A stretch of 64,000 nt of DNA. Source: Amyloporia xantha. Its lineage: Eukaryota > Basidiomycota > Agaricomycetes > Polyporales > Adustoporiaceae. A model generated the notes under the pieces. The model had not been told where the DNA came from and did no database searches. It saw only the letters and a program-made list of their open reading frames with translations. This document shows, piece by piece, positions 1 through 12,234 of the stretch (its first letter is position 1; each line of letters starts with the position of its first letter). Position numbers and translations under genes: made by a program. The DNA is taken from contig JAYKKR010000001.1 of NCBI GenBank assembly GCA_036971615.1, positions 1,488,001 through 1,552,000 on the forward strand. Reading direction: 5' to 3'.

Positions 1-613
1 AGGTATGTGGCACCCAACGGTACCCCACATGTGAGGGCGAGCAAGGCCCCTAGTTGTCTTGATTTATGTATTACATTTGTCATTTAACTTGAGCCTGAAC
101 GACTAGCGTTTGCAAATACTGCTGTTCGAGACGTCTATCCGGGACATGGTCCGAAGTAATGCATCCTCAACTCGTCGACTAAGATCGAAGCATCAGCTAC
201 ATAGTGCTCCGGTAGATTGTCCAACGGCCCCAGCCGCATATTGCATTGTGCAGAGATTGAGGACGTCGACCGAGATAAGCAGATGGGCAGTGACGCTTGA
301 GAGATGCGGATGAAGATTAGAGATGTCCCTGAGATATCGGTAGAGATTTGCACTGCCTTGAAGGGAAACGTCGACCACGTTTTCTCCGAATACGTCGATA
401 TGACACACCGGATCGTGCATGTTGGACGGCATGTTCAACTCTGCTGCTGCACGTTCACGCCAGGAGGCGCGCCGTTCCTTTTAACCCTGACGGTCAACTA
501 TCAGCCCCATCTCTTCAACCTGATACCCTGCTGGTCTCTCCCCGGCGTTACGCTATGACCCTCCAAGGTTAAGTCCAACGACCACTTATTGTCACGACCC
601 GAACGACACAGCA
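1..613. other. left-edge region, no supported gene
   Basis: Only short overlapping open frames occur here, and none has recognisable domains or a consistent exon chain. The distal part probably holds the promoter and 5' UTR of the gene starting near 614. An exon of a gene running off the window cannot be excluded. Confidence 0.4.
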
Positions 614-2204
614 ATGAATCATCTCACGTCACCGTTTACAACTATCCTACCTGTATCTACTCCAGTTGCCCGGGAGAGTATGAATACTGCAAGTACCTCT
701 ACTCCTGTTGCGGGTATGTGACCTTCCCTTCTCAGGACTATCGTGCTCAATGCCACACAGCACAACCACCGTCCTCATCGCATTCTTCTATAAATGTTAC
801 AGCGACCACCCCAGATGACAATACCTTTCCGATGAACCGCGTTGTGGGTAGGCACGTACGCCGCAAGTCTAGTCTCGTTGAGCGATGGCTCGACGACCAA
901 CGCCGAAATTCCATTGCTGATGCAAACCCCCACGCTGGACACAAGCCCGCCAGCGAAGATTATCTCGCCTATCCGCACCTTAGAGATGCCTCGTTGCCCA
1001 AGCAGGACCGGGACGACCGGGGGACGCTCGCCAGTTACATCCTCGTTGACGACGCGCCACACGCGCCTCAAGACGCGGTATGTGCTCGCGGCACGTGACT
1101 CGCACGACGCGTCGCTGACCGTCTCTTAATGCCAGGCATCCAGTCCTCGCCCGTCGCCGCCATCCACACCACGTAAACCGTCTCCCTTCCGCTCAACGCA
1201 GGGTAAAATCAACTCGGCATCTCCCCTGCGCAATCTTCATCTTACATTCGGATCGCGCCGTTCCTCAGCGTCTTCCGGGACACCGAGATCACAGAGTCCT
1301 ACTCCTTCATCTCTGCCACCCCGCCTGAATAACGGCAGCAGTACCGGTCACAATCGTGTCTCGAGCCTGTCCACTCTACATTCAGCTTCTCGGCCAGAGC
1401 GCACACTTTCTCCCAATTTGGAATCTTCCCGTCCACAGTCCAAATGGAAGTTCAACCTGCGTCCCGCTGTCCCGGACTCTATTACGTCCCCCTCGGAAAG
1501 TAGCAGTAATGTGGCGCCACCTCGCCCCAGCCTGTCTTCGTCCATGACCCAGTCGTCCGCGACGTCGATCGCGCGGTCGTCCATCGACGGGCCCGGTGGG
1601 TCGCGCATACTGAACTTTGGTTCAGTGCCGTCCCAGTCTCCAGCGATGTTCTCTACCTCCTCGCCGTCACTGTGGTCACTTCCAACAGATGCTTCGCACA
1701 TGTACGATCCCCCGGAGTCCACCAAAGTCATTGCACGAGACAGGGAAAAATCTGGGGCAGTCAGGATACCCCTGTCGCTCAAAGGGCCAACGATCAACGG
1801 AGCAGGCTTCGGTACCGTCTCAAGTGCGCTCGGTAGTCCCAGAATGAAGAAAAAGCGGAAGTTGATCATCGGTGGGATACCTGCTAACGACGAGCGTCGA
1901 TTCAATGCTGTCAGAAAGTGGTGCGAGGTATGTACGATTTATACCTTGAAGAATAAGGCCTTTCTGACGTTTGGGGATAGTCCTTTGGAGAACTAAACAG
2001 CATAAGCCGAGTTTCCAATGGTGACGTTTATGTCGACTTTCGGAAGGCAGAGGTCGCCGAGACGGTGTGTACTTCCAGATGTTGCGGTTCTGAAGCACGA
2101 AATTTGATTGAGCGAACCATCAGGTCTGTCGCCTGCAAGCAAGAGTGTACATCGCTGGCGTCGGCAGTGTCTGCTTGTCCTATTTCACAGGCAAGAGACC
2201 TTGA
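614..2204 (+). CDS. Ser/Pro-rich protein with C-terminal RRM-like domain
   Basis: I join five exons: 614-713, 761-1077, 1136-1927, 1981-2064 and 2124-2204. The introns have GTATGT-like donors, all phases close, and the product is 457 aa. Residues 1-350 are Ser/Pro/Thr-rich and disordered, with a short conserved-looking stretch (SSLVERWLDDQ ... SEDYLAYPHL). After a basic KKKRK stretch the C-terminus reads KLIIGGIPANDERRF, WCESFGELNSISR, VYVDFRKAEVAETV and VYIAGVGSVCLSYF. This has the beta-alpha-beta pattern of an RRM in which GVGSVCLSYF is the last strand. RNA binding is inferred from that fold alone. The start is the ATG at 614, whose 47-base first intron puts the next exon in frame; an earlier exon is possible. 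I do not recognise a named family. Confidence 0.7.
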
Positions 2205-3151
2205 ACCCGATCTACCTTATGTGCGTCTTTTGCCACCCGTCATGACCGAAACGCTCATATAGCCGTTCAGTGTATCGTAGCTCATCTACCCACCATATAT
2301 CGCCGGGCAGGATCTGTGATCTTGACTCTGGTCGTCACTATGCCTTTATGAACACAAATTTATCCGTATGCTCAATCTAGCACATCGCACTTCCATATGT
2401 TTCTCGTCAAACATACCCTCGCCGGTCACGGCTCATCATTGTACAATTCCCACCATCGTAGCTCGGACATTCATATATACCCGCCCATTTCCAGCTGCTC
2501 TTCCGTGTACTTGAACTGTGATATAGCTGTGTAACTACCAACTTTGTATGATTTGTCTGGTATTGGCATTTTTCATGTACACAAGGCAGTACGACACGAG
2601 ATATTAAGTTTACAACAGTTGAAATTTCTGCCCGCTGGTTCCAAGTTGTGTCCCGCTGGCGAAGCTAATGGATGGGAAACAAAGTTAGTTCCTGGCGAGC
2701 AGAGTATCGAAGAAAACTCGATACGGAATAGAGAGGGTCCAGGTCACAGCATGCTTCCTCAACACAAGTCGCCAGTTAGGTCCCACCCGTCAGTCTATTA
2801 TTACGTCGAGACATCTTTTGACTGTGTATATAGTGTACAGAATGAAAGCGCTAGAAGCTGTTTTTATCACGATAACGACGACGATGACGAGCGGAGATGT
2901 GAGAGCGGCCAACAGAAACCCGACGAATGCGATGGTTGTATAATTACAGACAGTGAACGAATGTAAATCAGAGCCCAAAGGTCAAATTAATAATAACATT
3001 AGCAGGCATGCGACACCAAGGTGTACCAGTTACAGCCGGGAATATCGCGCAAAGATGAGAAGGAGCGAGATTAAAGACAGACACACAGAGATTGACGCGA
3101 CACGGGAATTCAGATGATTGAAGAACAATCAAAACCGGCCTTAGAAGTCAC
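2205..3151. other. convergent intergenic region
   Basis: This holds the 3' flanks of the gene ending at 2204 (+) and the RRM gene ending at 3152 (-). The 140-codon frame at 2544-2966 has no domain, skewed composition and no splice partners, so I leave it out. A short GAC/GAT-rich run lies near 2874-2892. Confidence 0.4.
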
Positions 3152-6100
3152 TTACGGTGCTTGATCTACGAAGTTATAACGAACGTCAATGGGACCGTTG
3201 CCAAAATTCTTCGTGAGCCGGTTTGGAGACGCACGCGAGTTCTGCATGCGATGCGCAGGAAATCCACTGGTCTGAACCGACTCGCGACGATTGTAGCGCC
3301 TCGGTGGCGGTGTGTTACGTTGTCCAAACTGATGCATTGTTTGGGAACTAGGATATGATCCACGGAAAGAGCCTGATGTACTGAGTGACCCAGATGAACT
3401 CGCTGTGAGCATATACGGAAGGGGAGCATGCTGCAAAGCTGCTTGCTGCTGCGTTGCTGGTAGCACAAGGGGGGCAGGACTTGGCACCCACCCACGCTGC
3501 TGTGAGTGCTGAGAAGGCGACGGAGCCAAGGAATGCATGGGAGCCGCGTAAGGGTACATGTGTATAGGGGGGTATTGAGGCCAAACAGAGACAGGTGGTG
3601 TAGCAGTAGGCACAACTGGAGCGGGCGATTGAGGGTGCTCGGCATTGGACATGTATTGATTGAGCGCCTCAGGTTGATAGACAGGGATGAGCATCCCATG
3701 TTCACCTTGGATGAAGCCTGTAGCTCTGAGAGGTGGCTGTACTGCTGCTTGAGATGCATGTGGACCTGTCTGCTCGCTGGTAGCCGGACCAGTAGGATAG
3801 GGCATGTAAGGAATCATGGGCTACAGAACACATCATTAATCAATCGACACCGAAGGTAAATCCACGCACTCTGTAGACGTGATTTGCGGCAGTCCAGGCA
3901 TTCTGAGTTCCCGCATGAGAGCCCTCAGAGTCCGACGCGTTGATCGTATATGAAACCTGCTGAACGGCCGGCTGCTGAAACCCTGGATAATTGTGAAGAA
4001 ATGGAGCGGGATAAGGATAATACGGGGGATATGGATGAATCCATGGCTGAGGTGCGAAGTGTGATACGGTCTGCATCGGGTAGTGTTGTGGAGTCACTCC
4101 AGTGGAAGTAGACAACCCTAGGGAGGCCGTAGATGCTACTGCAGCAGAAGACCGGTCATGCGCAGCGTCTGACACAGGCAATGATACTTTCGTAGTACTC
4201 GAAGGAAGAGGTGACACACTGGATTCCGACTTCTCCGGACCCATCGCACCGATGTGAGTGATAGTTCCTGTTGGAGTTTCTGAATTGACGACTTCCACAA
4301 CCGATGTCGCTTCGGTCCCAGCTTTTGCCTGGGAACTACAGGAGAACGTCGGGAAATTGCTTTGAGATATATCTTGTCGTCCGTGAGATTGTGTGGTAGG
4401 TGGCGTTTCGCGTGTCACATCTGATCCCGAACGTTCGTCAATATCGGAGAACATCCTCTGGCCTCTAGCGAGATCAACCTCGTCGTTTGATCGCTGATGT
4501 CCATTGGAATATACTCTTCCCCTCCCTCGGCTTTGCCTCCAGGGACTGCGTTGTGGGTTATAGTCCCTCAGCTGAACTCTTATTTGACGGCCGTTGTGCA
4601 TACGGTTGTGCTGCGAGGAAGACGAAGTGAGGTTCGAGACCGCGAACAGGAAGGGCGGATAGCTACCTCATACTCGACGGCCCGTGCGGTAGCTTCCGCA
4701 TCGCCGAATGTGACAAATGCAAATGCGGACCGTTTATTCACTTATGTATCTACATTGAGTAAAAAGGATCACGGACGACAGTGAAGTAACTCACAAGGGC
4801 AAACGAGCTGTATGTTTTCTATGTTCCCGTATCTTCCGAAAAGAGTACGTAACTTTGCTTCGTCCCATGCGTGTATTCCGTACATCTCGAGCCCTCCGAC
4901 AAAAACCGTGGTCGGATCAAGCTCCCTACGTCCGGTTTCAGGCCAGCTGTTTCTTTCGCTCTCTCCCACTCGCAGCATATGCTTCGGTGTCGAGATATGA
5001 CTCATGCTTTGCAAATTGGACTGGCCATAAAGGGGCGATTCTGTCTGAAGAACCTTCTGACTCCTAGGAGTGAAGGGAGTAACAGATGAGATAGAGGGAT
5101 CGGCGAGAGCAGCGCAGACGGTATCCTCGCTCCTACATGCATGGTGCGTCCGAATAGGCGATATAGGTGGAGACCGAACAAGTCTGCGTTCGGGCGCATC
5201 CTGTGACTCGGAGTCGTCCTCCACGGGTGTCGTTGATGCGTTTACAGACAATGAGGAAGACGGTGATCTCGACGCAACAGGTCCCACTGGAATATCATCA
5301 AGGATCTCTTCACACATATCACGGTCGCCCCACGGACGATTGTCCTGTTTGCGGCTGAATATGGAGAGTTCTACCGCCTTGTCAAGATCGAGCGATGGAA
5401 AGTCTTTCTCCGACCACTTCGGGTTTCCAGACTGGATTTTGGCGGGACTAAGCCCTGGCATTCCAGAGGCGCTCGTGGCGAACGGAGAAAGAGAATCTTG
5501 CGATGATGGTGTACGATGCCCGAGTGTCCACGATCGTGGCGACAGCGCAGAACTACTTGGGGAAGGTGCAGAGGACATTCTGGTATGAATGGAGGCTATA
5601 GGTTCGCAATCGATGTACAGTGGCCCTGCACCGACGTTCGCATTGTGCAGACTGCCAGTATTAGAGTGCGACTGGGTTCGTATATGAGGAGGAAAGGAGG
5701 CTAAGCGTGAGCCGAGGAAGGGTGCCGAATGGAACTCTCCTCTGTCGCTTTTCCCTCTTTGCGTAATAGCTGCATGATGAGCCCAACTAACGTTTAAGAA
5801 CGATATCCGACGCAAGGTCTGTGCCGCCAAATCGTTTTGTCAATTGTAGGAAAGCATTGGAAAAGTCACTGCCTACGGTCAACGCGGCGACGCAGTCGTC
5901 TCTGTGGCTCCATTTGACCTCCCATACATTACTATCCATGTTTTCCGACCGAGGCGCATGATGCGGATGAGGGCGGTCATGCCGCTCCGTGAGTACTTTA
6001 TGGCTCCCCGAGTCTGTCAATAATATAATGAGAATGTTTCTCAAAAGGCGGTTTGTACGCGACTGACCAATTGCGCTTGGGGAATACTCAGCGAAGTGCT

Positions 6101-7305
6101 CCACAGTGCCGAAAATCGAAGCAAGTTTTAGCATGGTCTAGAATAAGATATATTTTGTAGTCAGCGTCGACACGCATGTGATTATCAGGAAAATCTGGAC
6201 CTCTGCATCATATCTCAAGGGATCAAAGAGCACGCCTTCGCCACTTAAGACATCTGAACAAGTCGAATCGCCGGCTTGACCAGCTGTATTCTTGGATTCG
6301 AAGTCCTGCGCTTCGCTGTCGTATAAAATAGAAATAAATCTACTGCATGTAGTCAGAACAGCAGCTTCGAGCATCCGGAGAAGGTACCTCACCTTGAATC
6401 TTGAGGTCTGTAGATTCTCACGGCCGTAGGCGGATCTGGAATGACATTCGGATGCTCGATGGCATCAGAGGAATCGTTCAATCCCGCGTATGGAATAATG
6501 TTTGTGGGACGGCTATTGCAGCAAAGTGTCAGACAATGAAAGACCACGACATCAACAACTGGCGCAATAGATATATCATACGGCATATTGACTCAGATAG
6601 ATCATAGAAGAGAGTAGTATGAGAGATAATGAACACTCACCGATACGACATCAACAGCATTCTAAATGCGCGGGCAGGTTCATAACGGAGAACTCTCCCT
6701 AAAAATGGGCGAGTAGGATGCGATTGAAGAGTGTGGATCAGGCGGGCAGCTGCTGAAGCATCCTAAAGAACATGAAGGGTGTTTGAGCGACGGAAGACGC
6801 GCATATAGTCACAAAACCTGTTGCAGCGTGATCGTATGACCAGAGGTCCATGACACGCACCTCGCACTGGACAAACGCGCATGTTCCGCCTTTGTTGTCG
6901 CGGACCACTTTTATGTTTTTGACCTCGGCATGCTGAGACAGGTGCTCATGAAGCAGACGCGTGAGCTCAGAATGATCGATGTGGATAGGTAGGCTGGAAA
7001 ATAGAATGCATTTAGTCAGCTGTCTTTGTATCGGAGCCACATGAAAATGTAAAAACGACAAACCTGCCAACGAAAACACTGGCATCGTGTGGCATTCGTT
7101 CTGGTTGGCTGGAGACTGTGCTCGCGTGAAGAGCGTTGTTTCCACCACCGGAGGGCTCTCCTGAGCTCGCGATTACTGATGTGACAGGACTGGTCGGAGT
7201 AGTGATAGTCGATTGAATTTGTTGGAAGGGCGAAGGAGGAGAAGAGTTTAAAGTGTCGTAACGCGTGCCCCAAGCGCGTTCTTTCGAAACAAATTTGGGA
7301 GGCAT
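3152..7305 (-). CDS. multi-RRM RNA-binding protein
   Basis: Ten exons in transcript order: 7305-7064, 6993-6861, 6762-6641, 6512-6393, 6342-6201, 6137-5877, 5818-4795, 4740-4667, 4610-3870 and 3820-3152. They give 1175 aa and all phases close. RRM1 is at about residues 75-155 (DASVFVG, LPIHIDHSELTRLL, VVRDNKGGTCAFVQCE). A degenerate RRM-like stretch lies at about 225-350 (FDPLRYDAE, IFGTVEHFAEY, LNVSWAHH). A clear RRM lies at about 640-725 (TTVFVGGLEMYG, LRTLFGRYGNIENIQL, RSAFAFVTFGDAE, GRQIRVQLRDYN). The rest is Ser/Pro/Gln/Tyr-rich and probably disordered, as in mRNP proteins. A 45-base in-frame intron within exon 6 (about 6015-6059) is possible. RNA binding is well supported; the specific role is unknown. 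Confidence 0.85.
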
Positions 7306-8342
7306 GACGATCAAGACAGATGTGGTGGATAGCGAATGTAAGTGGGGATGAGGAGGGGGATCCCAATCGTGTCCGGATGGGCCGAGCAAAGAATATAAGC
7401 ACCTTGGATGTGAAAGGTGAAAGGGAGGAGCGAAGCCAAAGGAGGAGACACCTGGAGGACGAGGCCGGAAAGTTATGACAGCTCGCGTGCGCCGAACACT
7501 CGCATCACCAAGCCGGTTCCAGACGAGTACTTTGGATCATGTCAGACCAGACTTGGTTCCTTCTACCCCGTCTTTTTAGACCGACTATTCGGTGATGCAC
7601 GCATCATCCCATACGATTACAGTCTCCTTGGGTTAACAACCGCAGAAAACAAGACAGAGGTAACCCGCGCTGAATCTCACGACATATACCACAGTCTGTA
7701 AATTACCTGAGAACCAGACGGCAGCGAGTTTGTGGCGGCGATCGGGCCCGGCGGCGATCCTTAGGTTTGATAGCACCTGTGTCGCCGAAGTTACAAAGTT
7801 GTGAGAAAAAAAAGAAACCACCGAATTCCGCCAATGCCACGGCTAAACTTGTTCGACGGCGGCGGCGGTGGCGAAAGGTCACCTGCTCGGAGATTCTGTC
7901 AGGATAGCGACAAGTTTAGAGCTATACATGGACGAGAACATGAGACAAAGCAAGCGGTCGAGACGAGCACAAGGTTCATTGTCCTACCAATTCAATCTAG
8001 CAATATCCGAAGTCAGACACCTGCCTTTCCTGTCACCAGCGGAACTTCGGAGCTTCCATGCTGCTACTGAACATCCGCGGTTCTGTCTTGATTTCCTTCC
8101 ATATCGAGATCTGTCTTGAGAAGAATTGAGTGGCGTAAACACGCAGGGAACATTTCTTTCCACGAGTACAAATATCCATATGAATATTGGGGATTGAGGT
8201 GCGTTTTATTTCTCTCTGAGAATCAAATTAGACCTAAACCTCAGCGAGGACTCTATATCATGCCCAGCTGAGAGCGCATCTGTAATTTGTGCAGATATAG
8301 ACATATGAGAGCCACATGGAGACATCGTTGACACTAGTCAGA
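7306..8342. other. intergenic, upstream of the RRM gene
   Basis: This lies between the RRM gene start and the relic on the minus strand. The short frames (7417-7701, 7801-8119) have no domains and no good splice joins. A GGC-rich run lies near 7856-7871. Confidence 0.35.
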
Positions 8343-8792
8343 TCACTCCGTCAACCAATGGAAGGCCATTGAAGAGAAAATCAGATACGGCACCTCTTCG
8401 ACAACTTCCTCAGGCGTCAACAAATGACATTTATGGATGAGGCGATGAAACAATTTGCGCCTTTGCGCCGACAGTGGGCGGCCACTTGCGGTCCCACGAT
8501 TTAGGACCTCGCTGTGAGATGACCGTGTGTGCACTGTCAGTATGCTTGCCAAGGCGGCCGGCTCTGAACTATTTGCACGGCGGATTTAGGCCAGCGTAGA
8601 CGGCTCTCAGGCTTGCAGCTTTAATAAGTGGAGGACATGATGCGATGAGTCGCCGATGACCGTCAGCTCAGTTAACTTGTCTGCTCCGCGGAGAAGACTG
8701 ATTAATTGCCATATTTGGAAGCTCAAGTTAATTTCATTCTCCGACAGACTTTCCAGTGGCCAGGATTTCTCGATCTTCTCCGTCTCGCTCAC
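8343..8792 (-). pseudogene. possible relic of an F-box/LRR-type gene
   Basis: Read on the minus strand in one frame from 8792 to 8343, this gives leucine-rich F-box-like text (WQLISLLRGADKLTELTVIG, HHVLHLLKLQA, SEPAALASILTVHTRSS, HRLIHKCHLLTPEEVVEEV). Two in-frame stops interrupt it near 8605 and 8584. It has no start codon or F-box, and it abuts the RPB6 promoter. The resemblance is to the C-terminal part of agaricomycete F-box proteins. It could also be chance, or a piece of a spliced gene I failed to join. Confidence 0.3.
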
Positions 8793-8855
8793 CGTTCAGG
8801 CTGTCTCTTCGTCCCAGTCATATTGTATCACTCCTTTATTGTAACTTGACTGAAC

Positions 8856-9593
8856 ATGTCTGACGACGGCTACGGAGGTGGCGGCGGCGACGATTTTGAC
8901 TACGATGCCCCAGGGTGAGTAGCACTTTATCCACAAAGCGACTGAAGAGTTAGACGAACTTGCGAACGCCTCGGACAGATTTAATGAAGACGCTTTCGTG
9001 CGTATCCCGCGTGGATGCTCACACACTTGACGACTAGTCTGACTTCGGCAAAATTGCACCCATCAGGACGAAAACTATGATCTCCTCGCTAACGACGCCC
9101 CTGAGGGCGAGGCAGCCGAGGGCAATGGCCAAGCGAACGGGCTCGAAGGCGTGAACGGTGTAGAACATGAACAGGACCAGGAGATGGCGAACGGCGAGGC
9201 TCAGCAGCAGCTGGATCCTAGCGCGTCGGGGGCCGGGATGCGCGGAGAGCGACAGCCAAATAAAGTGAGAATGACAACACCCTACCTCACAAAATACGAG
9301 CGGGCGAGAGTCTTGGGGACCAGAGCGCTGCAAATCAGGTGGGTTCAACCCCCGATTCTCACGCTGATGCAGGTTTACTGACCTACACTTCAATCCTAAT
9401 CTCCTTCGCCCTGGCTCTGGCTGGACTATCAAGTATGAACGCACCTGTTCTTGTACCGCTGGATGGTGAGACAGATGCGCTGCAAATTGCGATCAAGGAA
9501 CTATCACAACGAAAAATACCGCTCATCATTAGGCGGTATCTCCCAGATGGCAGCTTCGAGGATTGGAGTGTCTCTGAGCTCATTAGTGATTGA
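8856..9593 (+). CDS. RPB6: RNA polymerase subunit RPB6 (ABC2), shared by Pol I, II and III
   Basis: Four exons, 8856-8914, 8979-8997, 9067-9338 and 9434-9593, give 169 aa. The acidic Gly-rich N-terminus ([16 protein letters not shown]) is followed by the diagnostic RPB6 core [20 protein letters not shown], then [20 protein letters not shown], and ends [19 protein letters not shown]. These match the family nearly residue for residue over the C-terminal two thirds. The subunit is at the clamp base of nuclear polymerases and stabilises RPB1 in its complex. Exon 2 is only 19 nt. The gene is convergent with the sirtuin gene, with 229 bases between stop codons. Confidence 0.97.
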
Positions 9594-9822
9594 TTATTTG
9601 GGCCTTTTGTCTCTGTGTTTGGTGTATTTTGCCGATTTATAGTATCCTTTGCTGTCAATGCATGTCGTTGTCTATATGCACCGTTTCTCAACCGCAAGAA
9701 TGTGACCCTCTGCAGGTGATAGAAGAGCTTGACAATTTATACGCCCGATGCACCTTCTAGATGATTATTGCACATGTTGATACACATATAATACAGCAGA
9801 ATAAATCCAGGCGCGCAGGAGT

Positions 9823-11541
9823 TTATTGGGTGACGACTCTGTCCCTACTAGGTTGCACCATTCTCCTAGGATTCTTGGCGACGTCTATGACAACTTCAAC
9901 CCGACTCTTTCCCCCTTTTGTGTTCGACATTCGATACAGGGCTTTTGGCTTCGCTAGGGGCGCCTCTCCAAGAGCAATGTCGTCTGCCACTTCGACGTCC
10001 TTGGTGTTGGTGCTGTCGTTGAAGAGCAGCCCACGCTCCTCAAAAACAATGCTCGGCCTACGTTCTCTCGCGTCGCGCTTCTTTGAAGGACTGCACCTGG
10101 CATCATAATGACAGTCGTCTTGGCGGCGCTTGCTTGGTGAAGGGGGTGACGGTGGCAAAGGTGGCAATGTCGATAGATCCTCCACGAGCCGCACATTTTC
10201 TCGGTTTCCCGTTGGCTTCCGTTTACCACCTGAATTCATCAATATTGAGCTGCATCCTCTAAATATGACACGGAAGACACGTACCTTTCGCCTTTGTAAC
10301 AGCCACGAGGTTGGTGATATCCTTCGTAACAGCGAAAGTGCCGGTGGAGTCGCCATCTTCTGTGGCAACAAGTTTCTTCTGCAGCTCCCAATCCGCCGGC
10401 CTCATCTTCTTCCACTCCTCTGTCACCCTCTCTACCCACTGATCCGTCTCACCGACGACGTGATAGTCGATGATGCCGCTCCATTCGCTCCCAGGCGCCG
10501 TTTTGTTGACGAAAATGACTTTCCCCGCCATGCTCTTCGAGTTCTTTGGAGACGACGTTGAAGCCACTGCAGGGGACGGCGCGGAGTTGTGTACAGCTCG
10601 CGCGAATTCCTTCACGAGCTTCTTGAAACCGTGCACCTTCAATGAAGTCCCCATGATGATCAGCATGTCAGGCTTGCGGCTGAGGTCTGCAGTCTGCATG
10701 CTCCCGATGTCGTCCCCAAGAGGGTGCGGCTCGTCATATAGAACTATCGCAGGCCGAAGCGTGCCGATCTTCAGAGCACGAGCGGAGCGTGCTATACGTG
10801 CATTTGCTGGAATCCGGCGAATAAGAGTAGGTTGAGTGGCGCGACTATACAAATCGGCTGGAATACTTACATCGAGCGACGCATTCAGGACAATCAGGCG
10901 GGACACCAGCATTGAACTGATCCAAGTATGCTTCGGCGCAGGGAAACTCAGCGGAGCAGAATGTGCATCGCACTCGATGGATATCCCCATGCAGCTGGAC
11001 ATTACGGACTTCCTTCACCCTGATTTTTGTTTTTCCCTTGCCCTTCGTCTTAACCTCCTCACTTGAGCTACCAAGCAGCCCCGCTTTCTCTTCAAGGCCA
11101 TCGATATTCTGGGTATATGACCGTAGTAGTTTGCGTTTGGAGTCAAGTGTCTTGATAAAACGATGTGTGGGTGATGGTGATGCGGTATCAATAGAGCGTT
11201 TGAGTTGGGAGATGAATGTATAAAAGACCGACGTGGACGTCGGATCTCGAAATAGTGACGCGTCAAATAGGTCGCGACCCTTCAGCACGACGTCCGGATA
11301 TTGTTGCTTGACAAGGGCATATAGGCCATCCGAAGATCGAAAATCCTGCGCGTGGCAGTATTAGAAGCATGAAACAAAATGAATGTTAGAAACATACGGG
11401 AATGCCACAAGAGCAGGAAATGCCCGCTCCAGTCACGACCACTATTTTCTTGCATTTAGCCACGGCCAGCGAGAGGCTAGACAGTGTTCGTCTCGCGCTG
11501 GAATCCGTCATAGATTCATCGAGGTCGAGAGTGATAACCAT
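9823..11541 (-). CDS. NAD-dependent histone deacetylase, Sir2 family (HST3/HST4 type)
   Basis: Exons 11541-11398, 11345-10871, 10806-10285 and 10229-9823 give 515 aa. The NAD-binding motif VVVTGAGISCSCGIPDFRSS is near residue 35. It is followed by YTQNIDGLEEKAG, the catalytic His in VQLHGDIHRVRC, the zinc pairs CTFC and CPEC, IGTLRPAIVLYDEPHP and IIMGTSLKVHGFKKL. The wording of the GAG/DFRSSDGLY and GTSLKVHG motifs places it with fungal Hst3/Hst4, which are nuclear enzymes removing H3K56 acetyl after replication. That substrate is inferred from family. A C-terminal tail of about 135 aa is basic, disordered and rich in SPSKKR-type clusters, consistent with nuclear import. Upstream lies a GCGTC-rich segment with an ACGCGT site. 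Confidence 0.92.
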
Positions 11542-11653
11542 AATGTTGTTGTAGTACGTAGCAGCGCGGTCTGGTATCAAGCTGAGAACCGCGACTGAGA
11601 GTATAAGATTGGGGACACGCGTGAAGCGTGAGCGTCTTGTTGATATCTCTATT

Positions 11654-11694
11654 GTCGCGTCGCGTCGCGTCGAATTCACGTGACCCTGACGCGT
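11654..11694. promoter_or_regulatory. GCGTC repeat, CACGTG and ACGCGT motifs upstream of the sirtuin gene
   Basis: Positions 11654-11672 contain three consecutive CGCGT units. CACGTG lies at about 11678-11683 and ACGCGT at 11689-11694. They sit 110-155 bases upstream of the sirtuin ATG. ACGCGT is the MCB site bound by MBF-type G1/S factors in fungi, and HST3/HST4 are cell-cycle regulated in yeasts, so a link is plausible but not shown. ACGCGT alone is expected by chance several times in a window this size. Confidence 0.35.
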
Positions 11695-12234
11695 CTGTTA
11701 ATCGCGCTTGTGGCGCGGGCCGCGATCGAGCTGAAGCTCACCACCATTCGTACATTACTATGTGGTGCGACATTCTGATTTGCGGGAATAATGCGCAAAA
11801 ATTTTGGACGTACATGTAGAGCACTAGTAATCTTTTCGCCACATGTCGCATGAAGCCTACTACGAAGTTAACACCAAACACTGAAATATGTGCCCGAGTC
11901 GAAGTTGCAAAGCTACAGTATATGGGAGTCCTGTTTAGCATACTTCCGTGGAAGTAATGTCTGCACTTGACGTTTTAGGTTCGTCCGACAAGATGTTTCA
12001 TTTGGTCTTTATCCTTTCAGGCGAACTATCCGGAAGACAACCTTATTTGTATACGTACTTCCGCTCAGGATAAAGGACATTCGAATTCGTATGCACTCAG
12101 CATCGCATCCTTGGTAAACAAATACATTGCATTTTCTTGAAATTACTACAGGCGACGTCGAGGCAACTGGCTTGAAGGACCCATGAACGTATTTCGTTAC
12201 AATAGACAACATTTCCTCCTTTATCTCCAGTACA
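11695..12234. other. intergenic region between methyltransferase and sirtuin genes
   Basis: This contains the 3' flank of the methyltransferase gene and the distal promoter of the sirtuin gene. The frames are short and unsupported. Confidence 0.35.

Noticed and set aside
1348..1905. 185-codon minus-strand frame
   Set aside because: Antisense shadow of the Ser-rich exon of the plus gene, whose splice phases close.
2544..2966. 140-codon plus-strand open frame
   Set aside because: No domain, no intron partners, tail dominated by a GAC/GAT run. It lies in a convergent 3' flank.
9339..9360. tRNA-like GGTTCAACCCCCGATT text
   Set aside because: Lies in an RPB6 intron. No acceptor or anticodon stems could be folded around it.
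9034..9444. 136-codon minus-strand frame over RPB6
   Set aside because: Antisense to unmistakable RPB6 coding sequence.
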